This document shows, one piece after another, positions 34,990-43,012 of a DNA stretch of 64,000 nucleotides; the stretch's first letter is position 1; each line of letters starts with the position of its first letter. The notes under the pieces are model-generated. The model ran no database searches. It had not been told where the DNA came from and saw nothing but the letters and a program-made list of their open reading frames with translations. Location: contig NZ_FNCO01000024.1 of NCBI RefSeq assembly GCF_900100795.1, forward strand, positions 1 through 64,000, read 5' to 3'. The DNA comes from Pseudomonas abietaniphila. Its GTDB lineage: Bacteria > Pseudomonadota > Gammaproteobacteria > Pseudomonadales > Pseudomonadaceae. Position numbers and translations under genes: made by a program.

Positions 34990-36573
34990 ATGCGTATTTC
35001 AACTGCTCAGTATTACGAAGCCAGCGCAGCAAACTATCAGCGTAATTACGCGAACGTCATCAAGTCAGGCGATGAAGTCTCCAGCCAGGTAAAACTCAAT
35101 ACCGCTGGCGATGACCCGGTAGGCGCGGCGCGTGTGCTCCAGCTTCAGCAAATGAATGCCATGCTGACCCAGTATCAGACGAATGCTAGCGCGGTGAATA
35201 CCAAAGGTACGCATGCTGAATCGGTGTTGAGTTCAATTAATACCGCGATTCAGCGCGCGCAGGATTTGGTGATTGGCGCGGGCAGTGCGGCTTTTTCTGA
35301 CAAAGACAGGCTGGCAAACGCGGCCGAACTCAAAGAGTTGCAATCGCAGATTCTGGGGCTCATGAACAGCCAGGATGCTGATGGTAGCTACCTGTTTGCG
35401 GGGTCTAAATCTACGACGGTGCCGTACGCAATTAATCCTGACGGGACCTACAGCTATCAGGGCGACCAGTCCAAGAATAACGTTGACATTGGAAACGGTA
35501 TTTCGACCGCAACCAATACAACGGGGTGGGAAGCCTTTGAGCAGGCAGTAAACACGACCCGAACGAGCGCGACCCTGACGTCCCCAGCCACCAATGATGG
35601 ACTGGTGTCGATGTCTGGAGGCGTAGTGACCTCCAGTGCCGATTACAACGCCAAATTCGTAGGCGGTCAGCCTTATTCCATCACGTTTACCAGCAGTACA
35701 GAGTTCGTGATACGGGATAAAGACCTTAACGATGTCACGGCCGAAGCGTCTGGTAAGGGCTCTATTTCTTCAGACTCTGCTGCCAGCCAGAACGTGACAT
35801 TCCGCGGGTTGCAATTTAGTTTGAACGTGAACCTGACGGATGCCCAGAAGGCGGATAAGGGGCTGGCGGACGCTGCGATGAAAACTCACAGCTTCGATCT
35901 GGCTATTTCCCCCAGTTCCATTTCGACGGCGCGCATGCCGGGGAACGCTTCTTCGTCAGTCATCACCGGCTCCAGCGTGACCGATCCGGTTGCGTTCAAC
36001 GAGTCCTTCCCCCAGGGCGGAGCGATACTGAAGTTCACCACCGCAGATGACTTCGAGGTTTATGCGTCTCCCTATGACGCAGCGACCAGCAAGCCAATTA
36101 CCACGGGAACTGTGGTCGGTAATACCGCCACGGTTGCCGGAGTGACATTCAATTTCAGCGGTCCACGGATTGCAGGCGATCAATTCACCGCGCAAGGGTC
36201 TACGCAGCAAAACCAGAATATTCTCAACACGTTGTCATCCGTGATAAACGCCCTGACAACGCCGGTTGATGGGGATGTTTTAGGGCAGCAACGTCTTCAG
36301 GCCAGCCTTTCTTCCGCAATCGGCAACCTGCAAAGCGCATCAGAGCAGATCGGGACGGCGTTGGGTGATATCGGCGCCCGGACGGATGCGGCGACAAAAC
36401 AGCAGGTTACGAATCAGACGTTGCTCGACAACGGAAAACTGGAATCCAGTTCGATCACGGCCTCGGATCCCGCAGAAGCTATAACCCGTCTGACGTTGGA
36501 GCAAAGCATGCTCCAGGCATCACAGTTGGTCTTTACGAAAATCTCGACCTTGAATCTGTTTAGTCAGTTGTGA
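34990..36573 (+). CDS. flgL: Hook-filament junction protein FlgL (HAP3), long form
   Basis: A 527-residue protein. The conserved N-terminus is MRISTAQYYEASAANYQRNY, with the flagellin-like SQVKLNTAGDDPVGAARVLQL; the C-terminal helix is ITRLTLEQSMLQASQLVFTK / ISTLNLFSQL. The variable domain between residues ~165 and ~400 is larger than in the ~440-residue P. aeruginosa protein. Last gene of the flgF-flgL operon; a GC-rich hairpin follows. Base composition is more AT-rich than in the upstream rod genes, as often seen in surface-exposed flagellar genes subject to exchange. Confidence 0.94.
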   Translation: MRISTAQYYEASAANYQRNYANVIKSGDEVSSQVKLNTAGDDPVGAARVLQLQQMNAMLTQYQTNASAVNTKGTHAESVLSSINTAIQRAQDLVIGAGSAAFSDKDRLANAAELKELQSQILGLMNSQDADGSYLFAGSKSTTVPYAINPDGTYSYQGDQSKNNVDIGNGISTATNTTGWEAFEQAVNTTRTSATLTSPATNDGLVSMSGGVVTSSADYNAKFVGGQPYSITFTSSTEFVIRDKDLNDVTAEASGKGSISSDSAASQNVTFRGLQFSLNVNLTDAQKADKGLADAAMKTHSFDLAISPSSISTARMPGNASSSVITGSSVTDPVAFNESFPQGGAILKFTTADDFEVYASPYDAATSKPITTGTVVGNTATVAGVTFNFSGPRIAGDQFTAQGSTQQNQNILNTLSSVINALTTPVDGDVLGQQRLQASLSSAIGNLQSASEQIGTALGDIGARTDAATKQQVTNQTLLDNGKLESSSITASDPAEAITRLTLEQSMLQASQLVFTKISTLNLFSQL

Positions 36574-36599
36574 CACCGGTTTAGCCTATTGCGATTTCC

Positions 36600-36643
36600 G
36601 GCCCGCTTTGCCGACCTCAGTGGTCGCTTCCGCAAAGCGGGCG
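36600..36643 (+). terminator. Hairpin downstream of flgL
   Basis: The 11-base stem GCCCGCTTTGC / GCAAAGCGGGC flanks a 20-base loop and lies 27 bases after the flgL stop. It lacks a T-run, so it may act as an RNA-stabilising stem rather than an efficient intrinsic terminator. Confidence 0.6.
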
Positions 36644-36973
36644 GACTCTCTTGAATCGGGGCCGCTCCTACCACCCTCGATCCGCGTAATTCATGACATC
36701 TTCATGTCTATTCCCTGTCTGATAGGCAATCGACCCTTGCACCGGACCCATCGGTCAGCTAAAAGCTTGTAAAACTTTTGGTGACCTATGAGTCATAACG
36801 GGCATCTTCACTGTATCGTGCTTGCAGGCGATGAAGGCATCAGGCTGATTTCAGAGACTTTCTGAAGCGGCCAGAGTCTTCCGGTTGCCTTTTTTTTCGG
36901 CTTCAAGCCCCGGATTTTTAATGCCCCGCCTTTGGGCGACGGGTGATGTTCAGCAGTTTTTGATTGGGAAGCC
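36644..36973. other. Intergenic region upstream of the KAS III gene
   Basis: About 330 bases. In P. syringae-type clusters, flagellin glycosyltransferase genes lie between flgL and the KAS III gene; none is present here. No convincing coding frame was found. AAAAGCTTGTAAAACTTTT near 36762-36780 is an imperfect palindrome that may be regulatory. GGGAA before ATG 36974 is the RBS. I could not assign a promoter. Confidence 0.5.
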
Positions 36974-37909
36974 ATGATGATTGGCATTAAAAGCATAGCG
37001 AGTTACGTGCCAGCAGCCGGCGTTGACAATTACGCGCAGGGTGCCAAATTCGGGAAGGATGAAGACTTCATCCTCGGCAAGATCGGTTCTGCTTTTCTGC
37101 CACGCAAGGACGATGCTCAGGAAACCTCCGACCTGTGCGTCGAAGCAGCCAACCAGCTGTTCGCCAACAACCCTGAGCTTTCGCGCGACGCCATCGATGT
37201 TGTGATCGTGGTCACCCAGAACGGTGACGAAGAAGGCCTGCCGCACACCGCAGCCATCGTTCAACATAAACTCGGCCTGCCGACCCATGTGGCGGCCTTC
37301 GACATTTCGTTGGGCTGCTCGGGTTACGTTTACGGTATCTACGCGCTCAAAGGCTTCATGGAAGCTACTGGCCTGAAAAATGGCCTGTTGATCACCGCTG
37401 ACCCGTATTCGAAGATCGTCGACCCCGAAGACCGCAACACCACCATGCTGTTCGGCGACGCCGCGACCGCGACCTGGATGTGCGAGGGCGCGCCGTGGCA
37501 ACTGGGCAAATCCAAGTTCGGCACTGACGGCGGTGGCGCAGAATTCCTCAAAACCACCGACGGCGCCTTCTTCATGAACGGTCGTCAGGTGTTCAACTTC
37601 GCGCTGGTCAAGGTTCCGGCGCATCTGAACGAGCTGCTCACCGATTCGGGTCTGCAATCGACGGACATCGATGCGTTCTGTATCCACCAGGGCAGCGCCG
37701 CGATTGTCGACGCGGTGGCCCGCCGTTTCGAAGAAGGCAGCTCGCCTGAGAAGTTCGTCAAGGACATGCTCGAGACGGGCAACACCGTGTCGTCGAGCAT
37801 TCCGCTGCTGCTGGAAAAACACGTGCTCAACGCCACCTGGAAGCGCGTGGCACTCAGTGGTTTCGGCGTAGGCTTGTCCTGGGGTTCGGCGATCATTTAT
37901 CGTCCTTGA
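36974..37909 (+). CDS. Ketoacyl-ACP synthase III-like enzyme of the flagellin locus
   Basis: A 311-residue FabH-fold condensing enzyme with an intact catalytic triad: Cys115 in DISLGCSGYVYG, His in CIHQGSAAIVDAV and Asn in ETGNTVSSSIPLLL. In P. syringae the equivalent gene (fgt3/orf3) stands next to fliC and is linked to making the acyl-modified sugar on flagellin; this is the basis for a similar role here, not housekeeping fatty acid initiation. It stands alone between flgL and flagellin 1 with its own terminator. Either ATG 36974 or ATG 36977 could start it. Confidence 0.88.
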   Translation: MMIGIKSIASYVPAAGVDNYAQGAKFGKDEDFILGKIGSAFLPRKDDAQETSDLCVEAANQLFANNPELSRDAIDVVIVVTQNGDEEGLPHTAAIVQHKLGLPTHVAAFDISLGCSGYVYGIYALKGFMEATGLKNGLLITADPYSKIVDPEDRNTTMLFGDAATATWMCEGAPWQLGKSKFGTDGGGAEFLKTTDGAFFMNGRQVFNFALVKVPAHLNELLTDSGLQSTDIDAFCIHQGSAAIVDAVARRFEEGSSPEKFVKDMLETGNTVSSSIPLLLEKHVLNATWKRVALSGFGVGLSWGSAIIYRP

Positions 37910-37930
37910 TCTTTCGCGGGCAGCAGTTGA

Positions 37931-37966
37931 AACGGCGATGCTGACAATCAGGTCGCCGTTTTTTTA
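37931..37966 (+). terminator. Terminator of the KAS III gene
   Basis: The stem AACGGCGA / TCGCCGTT has a 13-base loop and is followed by a T-run, 21 bases after the stop. Confidence 0.92.
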
Positions 37967-38166
37967 TGTCTGGATTATCTCTATATCCAAAACTAATCTA
38001 CGAAACGTCTTACAGCATATTTCTAATGCTCTGACGGGCTATAGATGTCTACCGGATTTTTATTAAATATTTTTCTTTTTTTTTAATTGCAGCCCAGTGA
38101 GTAAGTTGCGTCATTTTTAGCCCTACATGTGTAGGGGATATGGGTTTGCTGTGCGAGGTGTACCGT
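37967..38166. other. AT-rich segment upstream of flagellin 1
   Basis: About 200 bases with long A/T runs (TTTTTATTAAATATTTTTC, TTTTTTTTTAATTG), strikingly unlike the GC-rich surroundings. It contains the perfect palindrome CCCTACA-TG-TGTAGGG at 38121-38136. No coding frame is supported. Such tracts can bind H-NS-like proteins (MvaT/MvaU in Pseudomonas) and are common at transferred or silenced loci; that is inference. Confidence 0.65.
38121..38136. promoter_or_regulatory. Palindromic operator-like site upstream of fliC1
   Basis: CCCTACATGTGTAGGG is a perfect 7+7 inverted repeat with a 2-base centre, 31 bases upstream of the FliA -35 box. It could be a dimeric regulator site; no regulator is recognised. 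Confidence 0.45.
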
Positions 38167-38193
38167 TAAAGCCAATAAGTCTGTCGTCGATAA
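38167..38193 (+). promoter_or_regulatory. Sigma-28 (FliA) promoter of flagellin 1
   Basis: TAAA, 15-base spacer, GTCGATAA; one mismatch to GCCGATAA. The flagellin ATG is about 80 bases downstream. Confidence 0.9.
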
Positions 38194-38272
38194 CGAAAGT
38201 GTAGGTTTTCTGGGAGAAATGGACTTCCCCGTTTTTGAAAGCCAACCATTTCTATCAACGAGGGAACTTGAA

Positions 38273-39283
38273 ATGGCTTTGACCGTAAATACCAATATTG
38301 CCTCTCTGTCTGTGCAGCGAAACCTGAATCGCTCATCCGATGCGCTGAGTACGTCAATGACCCGAATTTCAACGGGGCTGCGCATCAATAGCGCAAAGGA
38401 CGATGCGGCTGGCATGCAGATCGCCACGCGCTTAACCACGCAAATCAAGGGGCTGACCGTCGCCGCGAGAAACGCAAACGATGCTATCTCGGTAATTCAA
38501 ACTACGGAAGGTGCGTTGCAGGAGTCATTGGGCAACCTACAACGCCTCAGGGAGTTGGCCATTCAGGCGAAGAATGGCACAAACAGCCCAAGCGACCGTG
38601 AGGCCTCCAACAAAGAGTTCGGTGAAAAAATGGCCGAGTTGAATCGTCTCGCCGGCAGTACGCGATTCGGTCAGGACTTGAAGTTATTGAATGGAACAGC
38701 GGGTGTTCTGACATTTCACGTCGGTGCCAATATCGGTACGGATGAAGAGATCACTCTGGAGTTGACGCAAGATTTTTCCGCCGACGCACTCTTTACCGCG
38801 AAGAAGGATGATGCTGCGGTGGTTGCCCTTCTCGGAGATCCAGCAACTTCCGTCGCTCAAGTGGTCGGAAAAAAAGACGTGAAGGCGGGGGATGTTGTAA
38901 CGCCGAGGATTGACGGGACCGGTATTTATGAGGGCATCGCGCGCGTCGATCCACTCAAGCCGACCAAGGCGGAGCTGCAGCTTGAGTCGGCGGTCGCCGC
39001 AAAAAACATCGACGATGCAATCGCATGGCTGGACGGTGCTCTGGCAACGGTGTCCGCAGCGACGGCTGAATTGGGAGCCAAGCAAAATCGGCTGGCTTCT
39101 ACCGTTGCCAACATCAACAACATTGTTGAAAACGTCACGGCTTCCCGTGGGCGCATCGAAGATGTCGACTTTGCAGCCGAGACAGCCCAACTGACCAAGC
39201 AGCAAACCCTTCAGCAAGCGTCCACTGCTATTTTGGCGCAGGCCAATCAACTGCCGGCAGCGGTGCTCAAACTCCTGCAGTAG
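38273..39283 (+). CDS. fliC1: Flagellin 1 (divergent short flagellin)
   Basis: A 336-residue flagellin with conserved ends. The N-terminus is MALTVNTNIASLSVQRNLNR / LRINSAKDDAAGMQIATRL; the C-terminus is VDFAAETAQLTKQQTLQQAS / TAILAQANQLPAAVLKLLQ. The middle (about residues 140-255) is unlike that of the second flagellin 340 bases downstream and has charged, non-repetitive sequence. The flg22-type epitope differs from flagellin 2 (TRISTGLRIN...AAGMQ versus QRLSSGLRIN...AAGLQ). ATG 38273 has GAGGGAAC before it; an 18-codon upstream extension is rejected. A FliA promoter precedes it. Probably a minor or alternative filament subunit. Symbol is descriptive. Confidence 0.93.
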   Translation: MALTVNTNIASLSVQRNLNRSSDALSTSMTRISTGLRINSAKDDAAGMQIATRLTTQIKGLTVAARNANDAISVIQTTEGALQESLGNLQRLRELAIQAKNGTNSPSDREASNKEFGEKMAELNRLAGSTRFGQDLKLLNGTAGVLTFHVGANIGTDEEITLELTQDFSADALFTAKKDDAAVVALLGDPATSVAQVVGKKDVKAGDVVTPRIDGTGIYEGIARVDPLKPTKAELQLESAVAAKNIDDAIAWLDGALATVSAATAELGAKQNRLASTVANINNIVENVTASRGRIEDVDFAAETAQLTKQQTLQQASTAILAQANQLPAAVLKLLQ

Positions 39284-39512
39284 TCCAAAAGTACTACGCG
39301 CTCTTTAATAATCGATTCCATGCCCTTTGAAAAAAGGGAAGCAACCACAGTGTATCCGCGCGCTTTTGGGGCGCGCGGCTCCTCCCATTGGGGAAGTTTG
39401 ATCGTCGGGCCTAAAGGTTGTGGCGCCATGGCCGAAATCCTTTGCAAGTCCCATGGATTTCAGGGGATGGCAAGCGGTGGCAAAGCGGTGGCAAAAAATT
39501 TTCAAATTGCCC
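39284..39512. other. Region between the two flagellin genes
   Basis: Holds a CCGCGCGC / GCGCGCGG hairpin at 39356-39378 (possible weak terminator or RNA end of flagellin 1, no T-run) and a perfect tandem 11-base repeat AAGCGGTGGCA at 39472-39482 and 39483-39493, twenty bases upstream of the next FliA promoter. A 79-codon open frame (39320-39559) runs across the promoter and looks spurious. Confidence 0.6.
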
Positions 39513-39539
39513 TCAAGCTCCTGGCAAATACGACGATAA
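39513..39539 (+). promoter_or_regulatory. Sigma-28 (FliA) promoter of flagellin 2
   Basis: TCAA, 15-base spacer (GCTCCTGGCAAATAC), GACGATAA. Sequence and placement, about 85 bases before the ATG, match Pseudomonas fliC promoters. Confidence 0.9.
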
Positions 39540-39622
39540 ACATTACGAAGGTTCTCTAGGCCACACCCGGCGGTTGCCAGGGCCGGAAAGCCGTAGTACC
39601 CCAATACAACGAGGAATTCATC

Positions 39623-41071
39623 ATGGCTTTAACCGTTAACACCAACATTGCGTCGATCACTACTCAAGCCAACTTGAACAAGGCTGGTAGCGCCCTGGCA
39701 ACTTCGATGCAACGCCTGTCTTCCGGCCTGCGTATCAACAGCGCCAAAGACGACGCAGCTGGCCTGCAGATCGCCAACCGCCTGACCAGCCAGATCAACG
39801 GCCTGGGCCAAGCCGTTAAAAACGTTAACGACGGTATCTCCATCGCTCAAACTGCTGAAGGCGCGATGCAAGCTTCGACCGACATCCTGCAGAAAATGCG
39901 TACCCTGGCTCTGTCCTCGGCGACCGGCTCCCTGAGCGCCGATGACCGTAAATCGAACAACGACGAATACCAGGCGCTGACTTCGGAACTGACCCGTATC
40001 TCGCAAACCACCACTTTCGGCGGCCAGAAGCTGCTGGACGGTTCGTTCGGTACAAAAGCAATCCAGGTTGGTGCCAACGCCAACGAAACCATCAACGTTA
40101 GCCTGGATAACGTTGCTGCTAACCAGATCGGTTCCCAGCAGCTCAAGTCGGCTGGTATTCCAATCAACGCCAACGGTCTGACTGGCGATACGCTGCAAGT
40201 TACTGGCAATGGCACAACAAAAGGTTTCACCTACACTACCGGTGCTTCGGCTAAGACTATTGCTGCTGGCCTGAACGGCGCAATTGGTGGCTTGACTGCT
40301 ACAGCCAGCACAGAAGTGAAGCTTTCGGTTGGCGCGGCAGCAGCAGCGCCGGGCACTCCAGCTAGCTTCTCTCTGGCTGTTGGTGGTGGCACCGCTGTTA
40401 ATTTCCTGGTAACTGATAACGCCAGCTTGGCCGATCAATTGAAGTCTAACGCTGCTAAGCTGGGTATCAGCGTTAACTACGACCAATCCACTCAAACGCT
40501 GGAGGTCAAATCTGATACTGGCGATAACTTGGTGTTTACCAGTACTACTACCGACGCAGCCGCAGTTTCTGTAAGTTCTAAAGATGGCAACGGTAATTAC
40601 GGTACCGCAGCTACCCTTAACGCTACCGCAGCCGGCGCAACTGTAGTCACTGGCCAAGTTTCTCTGGACTCTGCTAAGGGTTACTCGATCACTGGTGCTG
40701 CTACTGGTGCAGGCGTGCTGTTTGGTGGCGGTGGTACTTCTTTCGCATCCACCAAAACCACTATTTCGAACACCGACGTAACCAGCGCCACCATGGCGCA
40801 GAATGCTCTCGCTGTTATCGATAAGGCAATTGGCTCCATCGACAGCGTTCGTTCGGGCCTGGGTGCTACCCAGAACCGTCTGACCACCACTGCCGACAAC
40901 CTGCAGAACATTCAGAAGAACTCCACCGCTGCACGCTCCACTGTTCAGGACGTCGACTTTGCCTCCGAAACTGCCGAACTGACCAAGCAGCAGACGCTGC
41001 AGCAGGCTTCGACTGCGATCCTGTCGCAGGCTAACCAACTGCCATCCGCTGTACTGAAACTGCTTCAGTAA
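39623..41071 (+). CDS. fliC: Flagellin 2 (major-type flagellin)
   Basis: A 482-residue flagellin. D0/D1 ends are typical: MALTVNTNIASITTQANLNK, MQRLSSGLRINSAKDDAAGL and, at the C-terminus, VDFASETAELTKQQTLQQAS / TAILSQANQLPSAVLKLLQ. The central domain (about residues 175-385) is low-complexity, rich in Ala, Gly, Thr and Ser, and a plausible O-glycosylation target. The epitope region is the classical Pseudomonas flg22 type. AACGAGGAATTC precedes ATG 39623. It has its own FliA promoter and a terminator at 41092. By codon bias and promoter this is the likely main filament subunit; it is longer than the 282-residue P. syringae protein. Confidence 0.95.
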   Translation: MALTVNTNIASITTQANLNKAGSALATSMQRLSSGLRINSAKDDAAGLQIANRLTSQINGLGQAVKNVNDGISIAQTAEGAMQASTDILQKMRTLALSSATGSLSADDRKSNNDEYQALTSELTRISQTTTFGGQKLLDGSFGTKAIQVGANANETINVSLDNVAANQIGSQQLKSAGIPINANGLTGDTLQVTGNGTTKGFTYTTGASAKTIAAGLNGAIGGLTATASTEVKLSVGAAAAAPGTPASFSLAVGGGTAVNFLVTDNASLADQLKSNAAKLGISVNYDQSTQTLEVKSDTGDNLVFTSTTTDAAAVSVSSKDGNGNYGTAATLNATAAGATVVTGQVSLDSAKGYSITGAATGAGVLFGGGGTSFASTKTTISNTDVTSATMAQNALAVIDKAIGSIDSVRSGLGATQNRLTTTADNLQNIQKNSTAARSTVQDVDFASETAELTKQQTLQQASTAILSQANQLPSAVLKLLQ

Positions 41072-41091
41072 TCAAAACGTCTGAGTGATAA

Positions 41092-41125
41092 CGGAAGGGC
41101 GCGTATACGTGCCCTTTCGTTTTTC
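41092..41125 (+). terminator. Terminator after flagellin 2
   Basis: GGAAGGGCGCG / CGTGCCCTTTC (one mismatch, one G-T pair) around TATA is followed by GTTTTT. It lies directly before the flaG RBS, so it may only attenuate transcription into flaG. Confidence 0.75.
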
Positions 41126-41139
41126 AGAGGAGATTGGTC

Positions 41140-41496
41140 ATGGACATGAGTGTCAAACTGAACCTGTCTTATCCATCCGTCCTGCCGAGCCTAGATGCCC
41201 GGCCGCCGGTTGATACAGTCCCATCGGTATCTGCGCCGTCTTCTGTGCCTGATGCGGTGCAGTCTCAGCCAAAGCGCGAAGAAATGGAAAACGCCATCGC
41301 CGACATCCGCAAGTTCGTCCAGAACCTGCAGCGCAAGCTTGATTTTTCCATTGATGACTCGACGGGCCAAACCGTGGTCAAGGTCATCGCCAGCGACACC
41401 GGCGATGTCATCCGCCAGATCCCATCGGAAACGGCCCTAAAGCTGGCGCAAAGCCTGACTCAAGCCAGCAGCCTGTTCTTTGATGCAAAAGTCTGA
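41140..41496 (+). CDS. flaG: FlaG family protein
   Basis: A 118-residue protein. The N-terminal half is Pro/Ser/Val-rich and disordered. The C-terminal FlaG domain (ENAIADIRKFVQNLQRKLDF; GQTVVKVIASDTGDVIRQIP; ETALKLAQSL) is well conserved. FlaG affects filament length in Pseudomonas and Vibrio; mechanism is not settled. ATG 41140 lies 6 bases after AGAGGAGA; ATG 41146 is also possible. Usual place between fliC and fliD. Confidence 0.92.
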   Translation: MDMSVKLNLSYPSVLPSLDARPPVDTVPSVSAPSSVPDAVQSQPKREEMENAIADIRKFVQNLQRKLDFSIDDSTGQTVVKVIASDTGDVIRQIPSETALKLAQSLTQASSLFFDAKV

Positions 41497-41574
41497 GTGG
41501 CATGGATCGTGAATAAGTCGCTTCCAGGGCGCTTTTAGCCAAGGAAGCGACGCTCACCGTTTAGGAGAAGCAAA

Positions 41575-42960
41575 ATGGCGGGTTCAACCGTTAGCGGCAT
41601 CGGCTCCAATATTGACACGCAGTCCATCGTAACCTCGCTGGTCAACTCCGCGAAGGCGCCGAAGCAATCGCAAATCAACACCCAATCGCTGAAAGCAACC
41701 ACCACACTCACCTCCATCGGCAAGATTCAAGCCGCGCTTGATGCATTCCGTGGCGCCATGACGTCCATGGCAACAGACACCAGCTATGGCGGACTTGTCG
41801 GCAAGTCTTCAAATGAAAGTGTTGCCACCATGACGGCAGGTTCAAAAGCGTCCAATGGAAGTTTTTCGTTGGTCGTGAACCAGCTCGCGTCGGCCTCAAA
41901 GCTGAGTACTGCGAGCTATAAGGATGGCGCGTCTGCTGTTGTCAACAAAGGCACTTCACCCACGACCCTTACTGTTTCTCAAGGGACCAAGAAGTACGAT
42001 TTGAGCGTCCCCGTCGGTGCGACATTGCAACAAGTACGCGACTCGCTCAACTCACAATTTGGTACCTCCGGCCTGAGTGCGAATTTGCTCACCGACTCCA
42101 CCGGTTCCCGGCTGATCATCACCTCCACTACGATGGGGGAGGGCTCGGACCTCACGCTCTCCGGTAATTCGGGAATTGATACCGGTTACACCGTGGTAGA
42201 CAAGCCGCAGGACGCCAAGTACACCATCGACGGCATCGCCAACACATCGAAAAGCAACTCGATCGATGAAGCGGTGAGCGGCATTAGCATCAAGCTCTTG
42301 TCAGTATCGCCAACGGCCAGCGGCGCAACCAGTCCGACCGCCACCACTATTTCTGTGACTACCAGCACCACTGCGCTGAAGTCAGCCGTCAAAGGCTTTG
42401 TGGATACCTACAACGCGTTGATGACCGCGATCAATGCTGAAACGAAAATCACCACGAATCCCGATGGCTCTATCACCGCTGGCGCGCTGAGCGGCGACTC
42501 GACGATGCGCTCGTTAACCTCGGCGATTCGTGGCGAGTTGAACACGTTGTCTGGAAGCGGAACGCTGAAGTCACTGGCTCAGTTTGGTGTCACCACCTCT
42601 GAAAGTGACGGCACACTCAGCATTACCGATGCGAAATGGGATAAAGCTGTTGCGACCAATGCTGCGGATATCAGCAGCATCTTTACCGGCAGTACTGGTC
42701 TGCTGGCCCGCATGACCGCCGCGACCGATGGTTTCGCGAAAGCCACGACTGGCGTCATGGCACAGCGCAGCACCACGTTGAAGGACAACTTGACCGATTT
42801 GGCCAAGCAGCAAGATGCGTTGAATGAGCGGATGGATGCCTTGACCAAAAGCCTCTCCGATAAGTACAACGCCATGGACACTCTCGTTGCCCAATTGCGT
42901 CAGCAGAGCGACAGCGTCCTGGCCACCCTCAATGCGTTGAATAAAAGTAAAGATAATTAG
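41575..42960 (+). CDS. fliD: Filament cap protein FliD (HAP2)
   Basis: A 461-residue cap protein, near the 474 of P. aeruginosa. The N-terminus is STVSGIGSNIDTQSIVTSLV / NSAKAPKQSQINTQ. A Ser/Thr-rich middle follows, then a C-terminal coiled coil (TTLKDNLTDLAKQQDALNER; MDTLVAQLRQQSDSVLATLN). FliD pentamers or hexamers fold incoming flagellin at the filament tip. TTTAGGAGAAGC precedes ATG 41575. Followed by fliS and fliT in one unit. Confidence 0.95.
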   Translation: MAGSTVSGIGSNIDTQSIVTSLVNSAKAPKQSQINTQSLKATTTLTSIGKIQAALDAFRGAMTSMATDTSYGGLVGKSSNESVATMTAGSKASNGSFSLVVNQLASASKLSTASYKDGASAVVNKGTSPTTLTVSQGTKKYDLSVPVGATLQQVRDSLNSQFGTSGLSANLLTDSTGSRLIITSTTMGEGSDLTLSGNSGIDTGYTVVDKPQDAKYTIDGIANTSKSNSIDEAVSGISIKLLSVSPTASGATSPTATTISVTTSTTALKSAVKGFVDTYNALMTAINAETKITTNPDGSITAGALSGDSTMRSLTSAIRGELNTLSGSGTLKSLAQFGVTTSESDGTLSITDAKWDKAVATNAADISSIFTGSTGLLARMTAATDGFAKATTGVMAQRSTTLKDNLTDLAKQQDALNERMDALTKSLSDKYNAMDTLVAQLRQQSDSVLATLNALNKSKDN

Positions 42961-43012
42961 TAGCGGTGGTGCTTGAGCCTCCGTTTTTTTGTCACTGTCA
43001 CGAGATATCACC

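Noticed and set aside
39320..39559. 79-codon plus-strand frame between the flagellins
   Set aside because: Runs through the 11-bp tandem repeat and the FliA promoter of flagellin 2; no family character.
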